Translations under genes and position numbers: made by a program | Part shown: piece by piece, positions 11,997 through 23,460 of the stretch | Numbering within the stretch: the first letter of the stretch is position 1 | Layout of the letters: each line of letters begins with the position of its first letter | The notes under the pieces: model-generated | What the model saw: only the letters and a program-made list of their open reading frames with translations | What the model was told of the DNA's origin: nothing | Databases searched by the model: none | Assembly (NCBI RefSeq): GCF_022539665.2 | Contig: NC_081334.1 | Coordinates: forward strand, 4,682,424 to 4,746,423 | Direction of reading: 5' to 3' | Length of the DNA stretch: 64,000 nt | Origin: Daphnia carinata | Lineage: Eukaryota; Arthropoda; Branchiopoda; Diplostraca; Daphniidae

Positions 11997-12605
11997 AATT
12001 GCATTTCCTACCGTAACGTTGAGTTTGGCGAATGTCCCATCCACCAAGAAATATTCTTTCACTTGCTTGTGTTTGATTTGATGTTAAATCTTGTCTGTTT
12101 ATCCATTTTACACGTGATGAAATCGCACACTGTTCCAAACTATCGATTTTGCACACTGGTCGCACAAAATGTACAATTTGTCAACGTTTATTACAAAATC
12201 ACGTGATGATGGCTTAGGAAAGGATGGGACGATGCTGCCGGACGGGGGAGATCTTCACCTGTAACATATCGGAATGGGAGAGAACGTGAGAAAAACTATG
12301 AGAACGACAAAAGACGAAAATAATTCAACTTCGATGTGCCATACATGACGGGAGACTCTTAAAAATTACCGCCAGCAAAACAAACCATTTAATCCCCATC
12401 ACAACAACAAAGACAACGAAAAAAAAATGTCAACAACAGGGCAGGACAAAAGAACGATTCGCAAAAACTTTCACAACACCAAAACCTCCATCAGATCTTG
12501 CACACAAAAAAAATGGACGAACAAATTAATCGTTATTTTACATAATCAACAGAGCAGCCATGATTGTACAAAAGAGAGTATTCAATTTTTAGAGAAAAAA
12601 TAAAA
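11997..12605. other. Convergent 3' flanks of LRRC57 and BTBD7
   Basis: About 600 bases shared by two converging genes. The long minus-strand 3' UTR of BTBD7 probably fills most of it. Runs of A and AG occur; no coding exon or RNA gene is evident. Confidence 0.5.
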
Positions 12606-15600
12606 TCAGATAAACACTCGCACGTCAGCGGCTCGTCCGGACCGGGATCGCCGCTGTGTCCGAGGAGAACCAGTACCAGAAGACGTTGCTGCAACAGCTC
12701 CTACTGCTCCATCTTCTATTGCTCTGTGTAAACTGGCAGACGGCCGTTCTGCCTGTTGTTCAGCCCACTCATCATCAGATCGAAAAGTGGACATTCTGAT
12801 AGGATTGGAGGTTGAGGGAAGAGAATGATTGACCCCCGAACGGACAAAAGACCATTCCACACTGCTCAAACGGGATACGCTGGCCCCATCGCCTAAATCC
12901 AATTGAAGTTCCCTATAAAGTAAAGAATTAATAAGATGAGAATGGTCTTTGTATGTATCAAGCTTTGTGGAATGAAATGTAAAACCTGTAGGGCTCAATT
13001 GGTTGAAGAGAAGGGACGAATTGCGGTAGGGGATTGATGGACAATGCCGCGATATCGGGAATGAATTCCGACAACTGCGACTGATGGAGTGGATGATTGT
13101 CGTCGTCCATGGCCAAGTCCAAGGCCGGCTCAGACTTTTGAAACGCTTTGGGTCGCGAAGTCATCCGTTTGGGCGGGACCGGAACGCGGACAGCTATCGA
13201 ACTGGATTTCCTCGGCTCCCAAATCAGGGCCGATGTCGCCTGAATTTGCTGTTGGATTTGATGTTGCTGAGATTCATCTGCTTCCTCGGCGAATTGATAA
13301 GCTGCTGATTCCAACTCTTCAGCGATCGAGTCAGGTAAATTAAATTCGCGTACGACTCGCAATCGGATTTGTCGATTAATGTCTCGACGTGAAGCCAATT
13401 GAAGTGAATACGCTCGCTGGGCCAAAGGTGATAACCGGAGTTTCCTCTCCCGACGGATCATGGCTTGAAGCGTTTCTGAATCTGGGACTATGGAGATTTC
13501 ACAAAAACAATTGGTAACTAAAATTGACAAATCATTGATTAAAATTTCATACCTGGAACAGCTCCTGTAACAACATCCAAGTCATTGGTGGCATTAGATG
13601 AGGAAGTAGCCATTTTAGCAACAGCTTCCATTCCGGCCGGAGCGTCATCAATCATGTACAAAGTGTCGGGAATGTGAGAGGACATGCGGACCATCCTGTG
13701 CCGGACGAGTTCCATCTCCTGGACGAGCTGGTCGGCCAAGAGACTCTTGGTTTCTTCAAAGTAAGGCATAAAGAGGCGTGGCTTGACGTAGAGGCCCGTG
13801 TGGTGGTGGACAGTATGATGTTGGTGATGATGATGGCCACGGATCCAGGCAGACAGAGCTCCTCGACCAGGTCCACTCGCAGACAACTTGTGACTATTGT
13901 CACCACCAATCATGTGGCTAGGTGGCGTCGATACCAACCCTCGCCTAATGGCCTGAGCAAGACTTTCGTGGCTGGGCGGTAGAACGTGGTCCACTCGAAC
14001 ATGCGGCAGTAATTCAGAGAGAATGTCCCTGAGTTCCACGTCGTTCAGATCTCTTCTTCTAACACCTTTTCTCGCAACCGAGTGAGCAGTTTGGCTGACA
14101 ATGTTGGGTTCACGATCTTCCATACGCCTGACCAGTTGATGTTCTCCCCATCGAAGAACAGCTTGCAATACTTCCAGCTCACTGGCCTGCAGAAAATCGC
14201 TTTGGAGAGCTTCGACCAAATGATTTTTGTCCAATTCCAGCAACACTGGTGCCTGAGCGATAGCACTAAATTCTTCACGGAGCAATTGCAACGCCTGTCT
14301 ACGGACCCATGGAGAACCATGGGGCAATTCAGACCATCTAAGCACTTGAGGTAGGTTATCTAACGACAGATTGTCAACAATCACGTCTTCGCAACCTTGG
14401 GAAAGAATGTCCAACTCTAAAAAGCGGCCAATCTATTTAAAAAGAAATGATTTAATTAATTAAATAATTACATGATCATATATAATGACGTACCTGATAC
14501 AGTTCGGTTGCTTCTTCGAAAAGAGTTGGAGGTATGGGACGAGAAACGGGCAATCCAGTCGCTGCTGCTGGAAGACCAGCAGCAGCTCCATTGGTCGAAC
14601 ATGGTGCTTCTTCTGTTGTGCTACTAGGTTCACTAGGTCCGTTTCGTATGATACAACTCATGTCAACCGTATCCAAGTATAGAGCTTGCATGAGCACCTG
14701 AGCGTAGCGTCGTGGTATAACCGATTCATCGAGAATGATCCTCGTTGGCGTTACGGCTAAAAATAAATATATGTTTTAGAAATTTGATAAACATTTTTAA
14801 AAGATAGAAATTACCATTTTCTGTTGTTCTGCAGCGACGCTGTATGAGACTCCGAAAGAAAGGCGAACGAGAACTGAGAATGGCACGATGGCATCGCATC
14901 TCCATTCGTGGATAAAATCCATAATCTGAAGACGATGAACCGATGTTACCTGTGCTGCTACTGAGCGACGAGTTGGAGCAATGAGGTTTCCCCGTGGCAA
15001 GGGCGAAATCTTGGCCAGAAGCGAATACTAGTACGGCATCGGCTAAATCACCCGTGTCCATGAGATAACGAAGGTCGTGCTCCAATTGGTTCGGAGTACC
15101 AAATTCCTGGCCCAAGCGGATGAGCACATCCATATCCGTTTGGGACGTTGAGTCACCACCGTCAAGTAAGCAGAAATCGCCCGTGTAGAGATAACGAAGC
15201 AACGCTGCAAACGTCGGGACGTCAATACCTCGAGATTGAAGCAACGAGTCGACATGAACTTGGGCACCGTGAACTGTTCGGGTGTTATTGCCACTTCCAC
15301 CGCTGGCCAGCAGCTCGCGGAAGTAGGCACACCGGGAACTGAGGATGGCCCGGTGGACGGGGAAACAGGCGCCTTGGAAAATGAGCGTCACGTCGCTGGC
15401 GTACTTGTAGTCGAACAAGTCCGAAAGGTCCTGTTTGTGCGTTGAGGCCGGTGGACGGGCCAGATCGGCTTGGACCGACAGGTCCTTGAGCGCCGCCGTT
15501 GCTTCGTATTCTTCCACCAGGGTGTTGAGTTCCAGCGGACTCCAATCGGCCACAAATTCCCTTATCACTTTGCCGTGGTCGTACGATTTCGACGTCCGTC

Positions 15601-15962
15601 GTCGACGAATCAGTTTACGACGCAATGTGGCGAATCCCGTCATCTTTTTCTTCTTCTCCCTGCATTGAACGAGATATTGAAAAGTTATTAGTACGTAGTT
15701 AGATTTTGAAGCCAGACTCTTCAACCATGTAACATCAAAACAAATTGTTATCAATACTTGAACTGTTACTTGCTCAATAAAAAATACAGTGAAACAATGA
15801 AATAAATACACACCTGACAGATACTCCTACTAGCTGATCACCAGAGTGCATTGCAGAGAATGTTTTGGAAGAATCTGAATGTCTAGTAGAACGGTGGCAA
15901 GGTGTAGTGCTAGTGGAGGTAACACACTTTCCTTCGTGAAAGCCTGATGCACTGGCTCCCAT
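12606..15962 (-). CDS. BTBD7: BTBD7, double BTB domain protein
   Basis: Orthologue of BTBD7, which in vertebrates promotes epithelial cleft formation by regulating Snail2 and E-cadherin. Six exons: 15814..15962, 14815..15659, 14494..14756, 13553..14432, 12986..13487 and 12606..12912; 982 codons with all phases agreeing. It starts MGASASG (human MGANASN), probably N-myristoylated. A basic FATLRRKLIRRRR box lies near residue 60. BTB1 covers about 130-240 (SDVTLIFQGACFPVHRAILS) and BTB2 about 270-390, with a Ser-rich insert in its loop. A BACK-like region contains SQGCEDVIVDNLSLDNLPQV and WGEHQLVRRMEDREPN, and the conserved MVRMSSHIPDTLYMIDDAP follows. The tail is Ser/Arg-rich and shorter than in vertebrates (981 against about 1130 residues). 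Confidence 0.95.
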
Positions 15963-16782
15963 TTTTGATAAATAATCAGATCTCTTTTACCCACCTGGAA
16001 TCCAACTGCTTCAATAATTTTCGATTCTTCTCTTGTTATAAATAAACGGTCAGGTGTATAGTTTGTACAGTGGATGAAGACCACATTGGTCGATTAACGT
16101 ACACAAACAAAAGAATAAGACAAATGGTTTTTGTCTTCAACGACCAACTCAGTGAGAGTTTTGATCCTCCGACATTCTCACTTGTTGTAATTCAATTTGA
16201 CTCTGTGACAACTCGGAAGCAACATCACCACCATCTTGTTTTACCACTAAACAGGCTCGCTGGCCATCTCGGCTGAAGGTAAAGTCAATTCTACACAGCC
16301 CAGTACGCAATCCTTTAAGATGGGAAATGGAATGCGGAAATCAAAGCCAATTCATCAGAAAATTGAAAAGATGAAAAATGTTTTGACGCAGCACGGCATA
16401 AACACTGTTATACTGTCAGAAGTGTTTTTAGTTGTGGAATAATGGTAGATTTCAAAAAGTAACAAAACAAAATACATTTGCTTAATAATCAATTTTTAAC
16501 AATTCCCGCGAATTACTTTTCCTGCTTTTCTTTCCCTCGTATTAGACCCTGTCGCGATGACCCGAGCCCAAGTGCCAAGTCCAGACGGCGCCTCCGTTAA
16601 TGACAGGAGAGCAGACGCCTTCCCCTTCTTATTCTCTTCCTCCCATAAGGCAACCAATTCCTCTCAATTATATGGTTTACGACCTCTAGGGCGAATTCTC
16701 CTTCTGGCGAAACAAGTGAAAAAACCAACAAATAATTGTTCTTTTGATTTCCCTAAAAGAGATTAGAAACCTTCGTTTAACA
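15963..16782. other. Divergent promoter region of BTBD7 and NAA20
   Basis: About 820 bases between two divergently transcribed genes, so it should carry both promoters and possibly a non-coding first exon of BTBD7. No clear TATA box and no supported coding exon. Confidence 0.45.
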
Positions 16783-17627
16783 ATGACGACGTTAAGGCCA
16801 TTCACCTGTGATGATATGTTTCGATTTAATTTTGTGTAAGTCTTTGATGTACTAAATTTTTAAATCTCACTTTGACGTATTCCACTTTCGTTTTTGCGGT
16901 ATTGAAACAGAAATCTTGATCCGCTCACCGAGACGGTAATACTTTAAATCTCAAAACATAAATAAATGTGTTTAAAATCATTTGGTATGTAGTATGGGCT
17001 CACCTTCTACCTCCAATACATGGCTCATTGGCCAGAATACTTTCAGCTGACTGAAGCCCCTGGTGGTGAAATCATGGGATACAGTAAGTTGATAACTGCA
17101 AACATAAACATTTCCCGTACTACATTTTACATAGCTTCACTACCCAGTTATGGGTAAAGCAGAAGGGCATGGCACCAACTGGCATGGCCATGTCACTGCT
17201 CTGAGTGTAGCACCAGACTACAGAAGGCTGGGACTAGCAGCAAAGTTAATGTCTGGACTGGAAGAAATTTCTGAAAAGTACATAACTTTATACAATTGTT
17301 TTGATTAACAGCAAAAGTTGCAACTGATTCTTTTCCTCTTTTCAGGAAACAAGCGTATTTTGTCGACTTGTTTGTCAGAGTTTCCAACACAGTGGCAATT
17401 AACATGTACAAAAACCTAGGTTATATTATTTACAGAACAGTACTGGAATATTATTCAGGTTCACCTGATGAAGACGCTTATGGTATGTTGCAAGTTCTAC
17501 ACAAATCAAAAAACACTAAATGACACGTTTTTCTGTTACAGACATGCGGAAATCATTATCGAGAGACGTGGATAAGTTATCGGTAGTGCCTCTCACCCAT
17601 CCAGTCAGACCAGAAGATATTGAATAA
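16783..17627 (+). CDS. NAA20: NAA20, catalytic subunit of the NatB N-terminal acetyltransferase
   Basis: Transfers acetyl from acetyl-CoA to N-terminal Met-Asp/Glu/Asn/Gln of nascent proteins, working with the NAA25 auxiliary subunit on ribosomes. Six exons: 16783..16835, 16911..16935, 16993..17083, 17148..17277, 17346..17482 and 17542..17627; 173 residues (human 178). It starts MTTLRPFTCDDMFRFN and carries NLDPLTETYGLTFYLQYMAH and the GNAT acetyl-CoA loop SVAPDYRRLGLAAKLM (R-R-x-G-L-A pattern), then VDLFVRVSN and the invariant HPVRPEDIE terminus. The stop overlaps an AATAAA (17623-17628). It converges on the sororin-like gene only 140 bases away. Confidence 0.97.
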
Positions 17628-17767
17628 ACCTCATTTCTAAAAACTGCCTGTAAACTGTGTTTTATTTGAGTGAAAAAAGAGAATACGATTTTTTAATGAG
17701 GAAAAAGAAATAAACAAGTGAAATATTCAGAACGTTCTTACAAAATAAACGTAGGGACATTAAAAAA

Positions 17768-20195
17768 TTAACTCGATAAATTAAACTTCTCGATATCTTC
17801 AAAATGAGAATTCATCACCTTACACCATTGTTCCTCTTCTTCATCACGTTTGTTCTTCTTATGGATGGTCTTGCCGCCGCCTCGCTTTTTCGCCTTCTTA
17901 GAAGAAACTTCTTCGTCACTAGGCTCAAAATCGTCGTCATCGTCCACTGTTAGTATTGTTCGTTTGACTCTTCGCAATTCACGCCTCGAGTATGATCGCC
18001 GAGGAGGCTAAGAAATTTTAAAAAATAATATTAGATATGTCTAAAACATAGCTTTTTCTAATGTAAGAATCTTACTTGTGAGAAAACAGTTGGTGGAGTA
18101 GGAGGGACTTCACTGTTTCGGACATTAGTCTCCTCATCATCATCGATTTCCGCAACATCTTTTATGTACTGTTTCAAAGAAGGGTGCTTTTGTTTATCCA
18201 TAGCCGGTTGAAGAGGTCTAATACCCCGTATTAAATCACGTGCTACATCCTCATCGAGTCTGGCTGGCCGATTGGCTGATTTTCTAGTTGCTTTTGTAAC
18301 TTTACGGACTGGCGACACAGACGCAAAGCATTCTGCGATCGTTTGTTGCTTGATCGGCGTTGACTTGACGAGCTGCTTTTCAACCACTTTATCCACAGTA
18401 GAAACCGGAGGATAAGTTTCTGGATCTTCAAATCCAAAAAGGTTTTCCATTGCGGCTTCCACTTGGTCAGGATGGGATTGTATGACCTGTTGACTTTCTT
18501 CGAAATCTCCGGCTAGAATACCGGATTCGGTAGTCTTGTCCCTTTCCTCTGAATGATCGGCATCCGCATTTTCTGTTAACGTGACATCATCAATAATAGT
18601 TGATTGATTGACAATGGGATAAATATAACTAATATCATCAAGACGCTCTTCTTTTTCCGGTTCGTCAACAACCATTTGCTCAGTCATTTTGCTAAGTTTT
18701 TCGGCAACCGCTTTGAGCAGTGGTGTCGTACTTTTTGCAGCGGTTTTATCGGTGCTCGGTGGCTTTATCCCTTTTGTTGATGTAACGACGGGTTTCTGTA
18801 CATCTTCCGTTTTAGCAGCAGCAGTTCTTAACGGCCGTTTAGTTTGTTTAGGAGCCACAATGCCTTTGCTGGGTTTGAAAACATCGTTTTCCTTTTTTGG
18901 CTTCCTCGTTCTTTTTTTCTTTGCTGGTTTACATTCGCTTGAATCATATTCAACTCCATAAATATCATCGACGGCCGAGTGTAGGAGTTCTGGTTTTGGC
19001 TCAGTCCTCCAAACGGGAACTTTCTTTGCCTTCGAAGTCCGCTTCGTTGCAGGTGAGGGTGAGCTTACTTTCGACTCGTTCTTCGTAGATGTCAGTTTCC
19101 CAGGCGAAAGTTTTGAAACGGATAAGCGGGCAGACTTTCGACAGGGTCCGGATAACGAAGATGAACCATTAAGTACTGATACCTCACCAGCCTGTTCAAT
19201 CCATTTTTCTAATGCGGTTTTCCTTTTCTGCTTGGAGGCCGTGGATATCCCTTTCTTTTTTAACTGAGGACTTTTCCCATTCTTCAAAATAGAGGACTGT
19301 AGAGCTTGAGATCTTGTTTGACAGGGTAGTGTTTCTTCAGTATCAGATTTTGTACACTTTGTAGATGCTTTAGGTGAGACTTCTTTTGGGTTGTTAGACT
19401 TGTTAGAAGTTGGTGTGTTGTGTGATTTCGTCATATTTCGTGTCATTCTGAAGCTGGGTACTGTATTTACCAGATCAGAATTAGAGTGTAAACCTATCAA
19501 TTTGTAAAAATAAAATTTTATTTGTATCTGCTCACATGAAAAAAATAGTACTCACCTGAAACATCTGTTGGAGGTAGCCCATTTTTGGAGGGATTCTCAG
19601 TTTTATCCATGTCATCTGTTTCTGATACATTAGGTGAGCTAATGGGAATCTGTCGAATGGACGTTTGAGCAGGGCTCCCACTTGTTTGACTGACATCTCC
19701 TGCTGTTGCAGTGTTCTGATTCTCAGGTAAACTTGTAGGTTTTTTTACCGTTCGTCGAGTTGCCCTCAGACATTTCACACCATTGCTCCAATCTGTTCCC
19801 ACATTTACTGTTTCTTCATTATGTTTGCTGTCAACAGAATGTTCTGTCTTTGTCACAGAATCCAATAAGCTTTTATTCTTTGAATTTGTTTGTTTTTTGT
19901 GGTTATCAATGGGACTTGATGAAACAAAGGTTTTCACTTTACTTCTGGTTTGTCGACCAAATGGTTGGTTAATTGATTGCCTTTGATCAGAATCATCTTC
20001 TTTATCTGTAGTATTGCCCATGTTTTTCAATGGTGTAATTACTGACTTGTTGGTCAAATCCTTTAGTGCTATTTTGTTTTTCTGGAAACGAATTTTATTC
20101 GCCTTTGCTTCACGAGGTTCAGAAGTTTGTATCTGATTCTCGGAGTTTTCTATTCGTTTCCGAGTTTTTCCATTTTTCTGTCGTTGTGACCCCAT
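17768..20195 (-). CDS. CDCA5: Sororin/dalmatian-type cohesin protection factor
   Basis: Candidate orthologue of vertebrate sororin and fly dalmatian, which hold sister chromatids together by blocking WAPL on PDS5. Three exons: 19556..20195, 18076..19493 and 17768..18007; 765 residues against 252 in human. Evidence is three short motifs in the sororin order. NLFGFEDPE carries the FGF motif (human CFGFEGL). RRSYSRRELRR corresponds to human RRSYSRLE. The last 25 residues (EEEEQWCKVMNSHFEDIEKF) match the sororin C-terminal box (W..MN..FE..E.F.L). A KEN box in KKENDVFKPS fits APC/C-Cdh1 degradation. The remainder is low-complexity, Lys/Ser/Thr-rich and probably disordered. The short shared motifs leave some doubt about strict orthology. 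A minus-strand AATAAA lies at 17661-17666. Confidence 0.8.
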
Positions 20196-20583
20196 CCTTC
20201 TTTTGCTAATTTGAATAATTTGCTAACCAACACCAAACACTTTTTTCCACTCGTTTCACAATAATGGCGCGCAACGGTTGTTGAAGATCGTCTGGTGGCA
20301 GTTTCGTGAAACAAAGGAAATACATTTTTTATTTTTAAATCTTTGTCGATTGTTGCAAACAAAAAATTAAAATTTCAAAGAATTTAATTATTAATAATTT
20401 TTTATAGAAGTAAATGCAAATTGAATCGCTAAATAGGCAACAGATTTTATTTTGAAAATTAATTATGTGGAGAATAAGCTGGCAACGTTGAAAATTGCTT
20501 AAAGTTTGAAAAATTTTTAATTTCCAATTGCTTATGGCGCCTATTTTTTGTTGGAAATAGATTATCATTTATTTTTAACGAGC
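20196..20583. promoter_or_regulatory. Bidirectional promoter region
   Basis: The sororin-like gene (minus) and the next gene (plus) start 388 bases apart, head to head, so one short AT-rich region must serve both. No TATA box is obvious, as is usual for housekeeping pairs. Core-element positions cannot be fixed from sequence alone. Confidence 0.5.
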
Positions 20584-21359
20584 ATGAACTCTTCCAAAGA
20601 TATTTCGGCTCAGATATTGAAGTGTGTTGAAGAGGCTACACAGGAAATCTTAAATTGTCATGGAGTCACGGGAGGGGATAATGCAATGTCGAGCACAACT
20701 GAACTCTTTCTAAAAGTAAAAAAGTCTGTAACTTTCTCTTTATCACAATCTGCCATAATGATTTTGTATTTAAATAGCTATTTCCTACAAATTTGGCATT
20801 AGCCATAAATAGTGTTTATTTTAAAGAAGATGACAACACATGTAGCACAGAAATGGATCAAACTAAAGGTACTGAAAAATTAAAACAAAACAATTATTTC
20901 TGTGTTACACTCCGCATAGAATTTAACAACAGAAATTATATGTTATAGAGGCAATGGAACATGAAAAAACTGTAATGGAAATAATTGGCAAGAGAAGGCA
21001 AGGGACAACAGCGTGTCGAGATGTACTAGAGAAAACTTTGGCCATTGAGCAAAAAAGAATGGTATCCCTAATTTATGTTTCAAAGTTCTTTGTTTGGATA
21101 ATTAAAAGAACAAACATATATTTACCAGATGGCTCTAGAGGTGGCTTCAGGAGTTGTTAATGTGCAGAAGTATGAGATGCAGTCGGTGCCATACAAGAAA
21201 GAAGAACTAAAAATTGGGGCTAAGAAAACTTTGGAAAATCTAAAAAGCGCTGCGAAGCAAGCTGTTGATTTGAACTGTCGGGCTGAAGAACTCACTGAAG
21301 CAGCAATAATGTTAAGAGAAGCTGACACAACTGACTTTGAATCAATTAACTCATTTTAA
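20584..21359 (+). CDS. Small helical protein, not recognised
   Basis: Well-formed gene of four exons (20584..20715, 20778..20868, 20949..21061, 21129..21359) giving 188 residues with agreeing phases. It starts MNSSKDISAQILKCVEEATQ and ends TTDFESINSF. The composition is rich in E, K, A and L with heptad-like patterns (for example KKTLENLKSAAKQAVDL), so it is probably an alpha-helical or coiled-coil protein. No signal peptide or membrane segment. Sharing a promoter with a cohesion factor suggests a cell-cycle role such as a kinetochore or spindle subunit, but that is only inference from position. I do not recognise the family. Confidence 0.75.
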
Positions 21360-21541
21360 AAGTATGTATGTAACATAATATCTTGAATAAATTTCTGTTT
21401 ATACGAATTTCCCTAGAACAGAGATATTAGGTATTTATCAAATTCAACTGCCATGCGAAAGTAATCATTTTCGAATATTACGATTGTATTTGATGGGTTA
21501 ATCTTGCATGGATCAGGTACTATCAGAAATAGTTGAAAGTT

Positions 21542-22205
21542 TTATGAAAAGTAAAAATCAGCCTCAGCTTGACGGCGGTTAACGAGTCCTTGAGAAACTT
21601 GCCCGTTTACATAGACCCATCGCATGAATTCATCACGGATGGTTGGATCATCGGGCCAAACACGCACTTTGGCAAGCAGAGTTGAGCTGGAGAAAGCACC
21701 GACACCAACGTTATAGGTGAACGAAACTAGGGCATCAAACTGTTGCTGTCTTAGAACGACGCCGTTGCCAACTAGACGATCTACCTCTGGTGCGAACTTC
21801 ATTCAAAAAATAATAACTTATTATTAAAATGGTTTTTCTTAACACTATTTAGAAGACAGTTGTTGAACAGAAAAGTAACTCACCGATTGATCGACCCAGT
21901 ATTCGAAAAGGTCATCAGCACCTGCTTGAGTGATGGTGTCGCCTTGTCGAACGGGACTGCCATCTTGATAGCGAGTGTTACCGTAACCAATGGTCCAGAC
22001 ACCTCCAATATCCCTGCAAATTATTAGGAATTTATTTAAAACAAAGGTTTAAAATTATGCAAACAAAATCCTACTGGTAAGCCACTAGACTCAGGCCTTC
22101 AAAACCCTTGATCAGGTCGTAACCAGCTTGTGAGACTGTCCTTGCAGCCAGAGAGGGGGCAACCAAGGCCGCAAATACGACCATGCAACACACGGTAATT
22201 TTCAT
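21542..22205 (-). CDS. Phage-type (GH24) lysozyme, copy 1
   Basis: Secreted muramidase of the T4-lysozyme/endolysin family (glycoside hydrolase 24), which cleaves the MurNAc-GlcNAc bond of peptidoglycan. Three exons: 22075..22205, 21884..22013 and 21542..21796; 171 residues. Residues 1-20 are a signal peptide (MKITVCCMVVFAALVAPSLA). The catalytic core is GFEGLSLVAYQD..GVWTIGYGNT: Glu36, Asp45 and Thr51 have the same spacing as Glu11, Asp20 and Thr26 of T4 lysozyme. Later FDALVSFTYNVGVGAF and GLVNRRQAEADFY are the standard GH24 C-terminal helices. The family is bacterial and viral in origin, so animal copies imply horizontal transfer; introns and the signal peptide show it is domesticated. Probable job: digestion or defence against bacteria. 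A TATA box lies upstream. Confidence 0.93.
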
Positions 22206-22323
22206 TTTGATCTAATAATTAGTTTAAGTAAGTTAAGGATATGAATATAAAAAGAGGAGAGAGGGATTACCTTTCCGTTTGGTTTCGAAACGATCTGCTA
22301 CTCGCTGGTGATGCCCCAAGCAT

Positions 22324-22331
22324 TTTATATA
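22324..22331 (-). promoter_or_regulatory. TATA box of lysozyme copy 1
   Basis: TATATAAA on the minus strand (22331 to 22324), about 120 bases before the start codon. A short spliced leader appears to lie between, with a GTAATC donor near 22270 and an acceptor just before the ATG. Confidence 0.6.
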
Positions 22332-23460
22332 CCTCGTTAAAGTTTAGTAATCTTGAACTGCTTAACTCTCTTCACTGATGACACGTGAGCCAGATTACTC
22401 TCTTATTCTAGGTCTACAATTTTAGGTCCCGAAGTAGATGATGAAATTGAAGGCTGCGTACAAACTTTTATCTGTGGTGAATAAACAATAAACAAGAGAT
22501 TATAATACTATTGACATGTTTACAAAAATAAATTTATGGTACAACATACCTATTGAATATAATCTCATCATTAAGAAGATTGTTCTGTTGGGCTGCCCGC
22601 AAAGACTGCACGTGCAATTTAGGCAAACCCAGACATTTGATGGAATAATCTTTGGCCAACATGTTTGTATTTTTCTTTTGCATCTTTCGATGAACAAATG
22701 CTGAACACAAGCAGTTATATTTTTATTTTTTTTTTATTTTTTGGGTTTTTGTACTGTCAAGCCGTTTGTGGTGACCAAATTGAGGAGCAAACTCATGATA
22801 AAAAAAAAAGATAACAAAGATCCCAAACAAACAAAGTCGTGCGTGATGACGTCAATCCCAAATTTTTGATGCCCGTAGAAATGGAACAACAAAAAGCGAC
22901 TCCGGCACGAAGAGTATAACCAATTCCACTAAACAAAGTGAAAATGCCTATACTTCAAGAAAATATGCGCATCCTTCAATACCCACCAAAAAAAAATTGA
23001 CCAACAATTAGGGAAAAAAGATGTCAAAATTTGTTACCATCCAAGTGAACGGAGATTATGAAACTGCGCCCAAGAATTCTGTTTTTTTCTTTTTGGGTTT
23101 TTCATTTTAAAAAAAAAGAAACGGAAAAAAGAGGAAGCGCACAACAACTTGGCGGAATTGCAAACGGTAACAAGGGAGAAAAAACTCGCGATATTTTGGT
23201 CATCAACAACGAGAAAAAGGGATGTTTGAATGGCAGGGGGTTATAGAGAAAAAGTGAATATAACTGAAAAAAAAATGCATTTGAAATAACCACCGGGTTT
23301 GGTTTGGTACTGTGTTTTTGTTTTCCATCTCCAAAATAAGGTATTTTCGTGTTTGTTTTTTAAGTATGTATAGAATATAAATCTGTTGGTAAACAGATCC
23401 TATGTACGGATGTGTGACGCCATAAAAAAAAGGGACCGGTATTGGAGATTTAAGAGGCTT
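22332..23460. other. Intergenic and 3' UTR sequence
   Basis: About 1.1 kb, AT-rich with many A runs. The right half is probably the long 3' UTR of PPP1R37. No supported exon or repeat family. Confidence 0.45.

Noticed and set aside
13539-14414. Apparent internal start inside BTBD7
   Set aside because: The frame is a normal internal exon with correct phase on both sides; the Met is only the first one in the exon.
14726-15811. Long minus-strand frame with an extra N-terminal stretch before the BTBD7 basic box
   Set aside because: The stretch before about 15659 is intronic: a good acceptor precedes REKKKKMTGF and the true first exon (MGASASG) is at 15814..15962, matching the human start.
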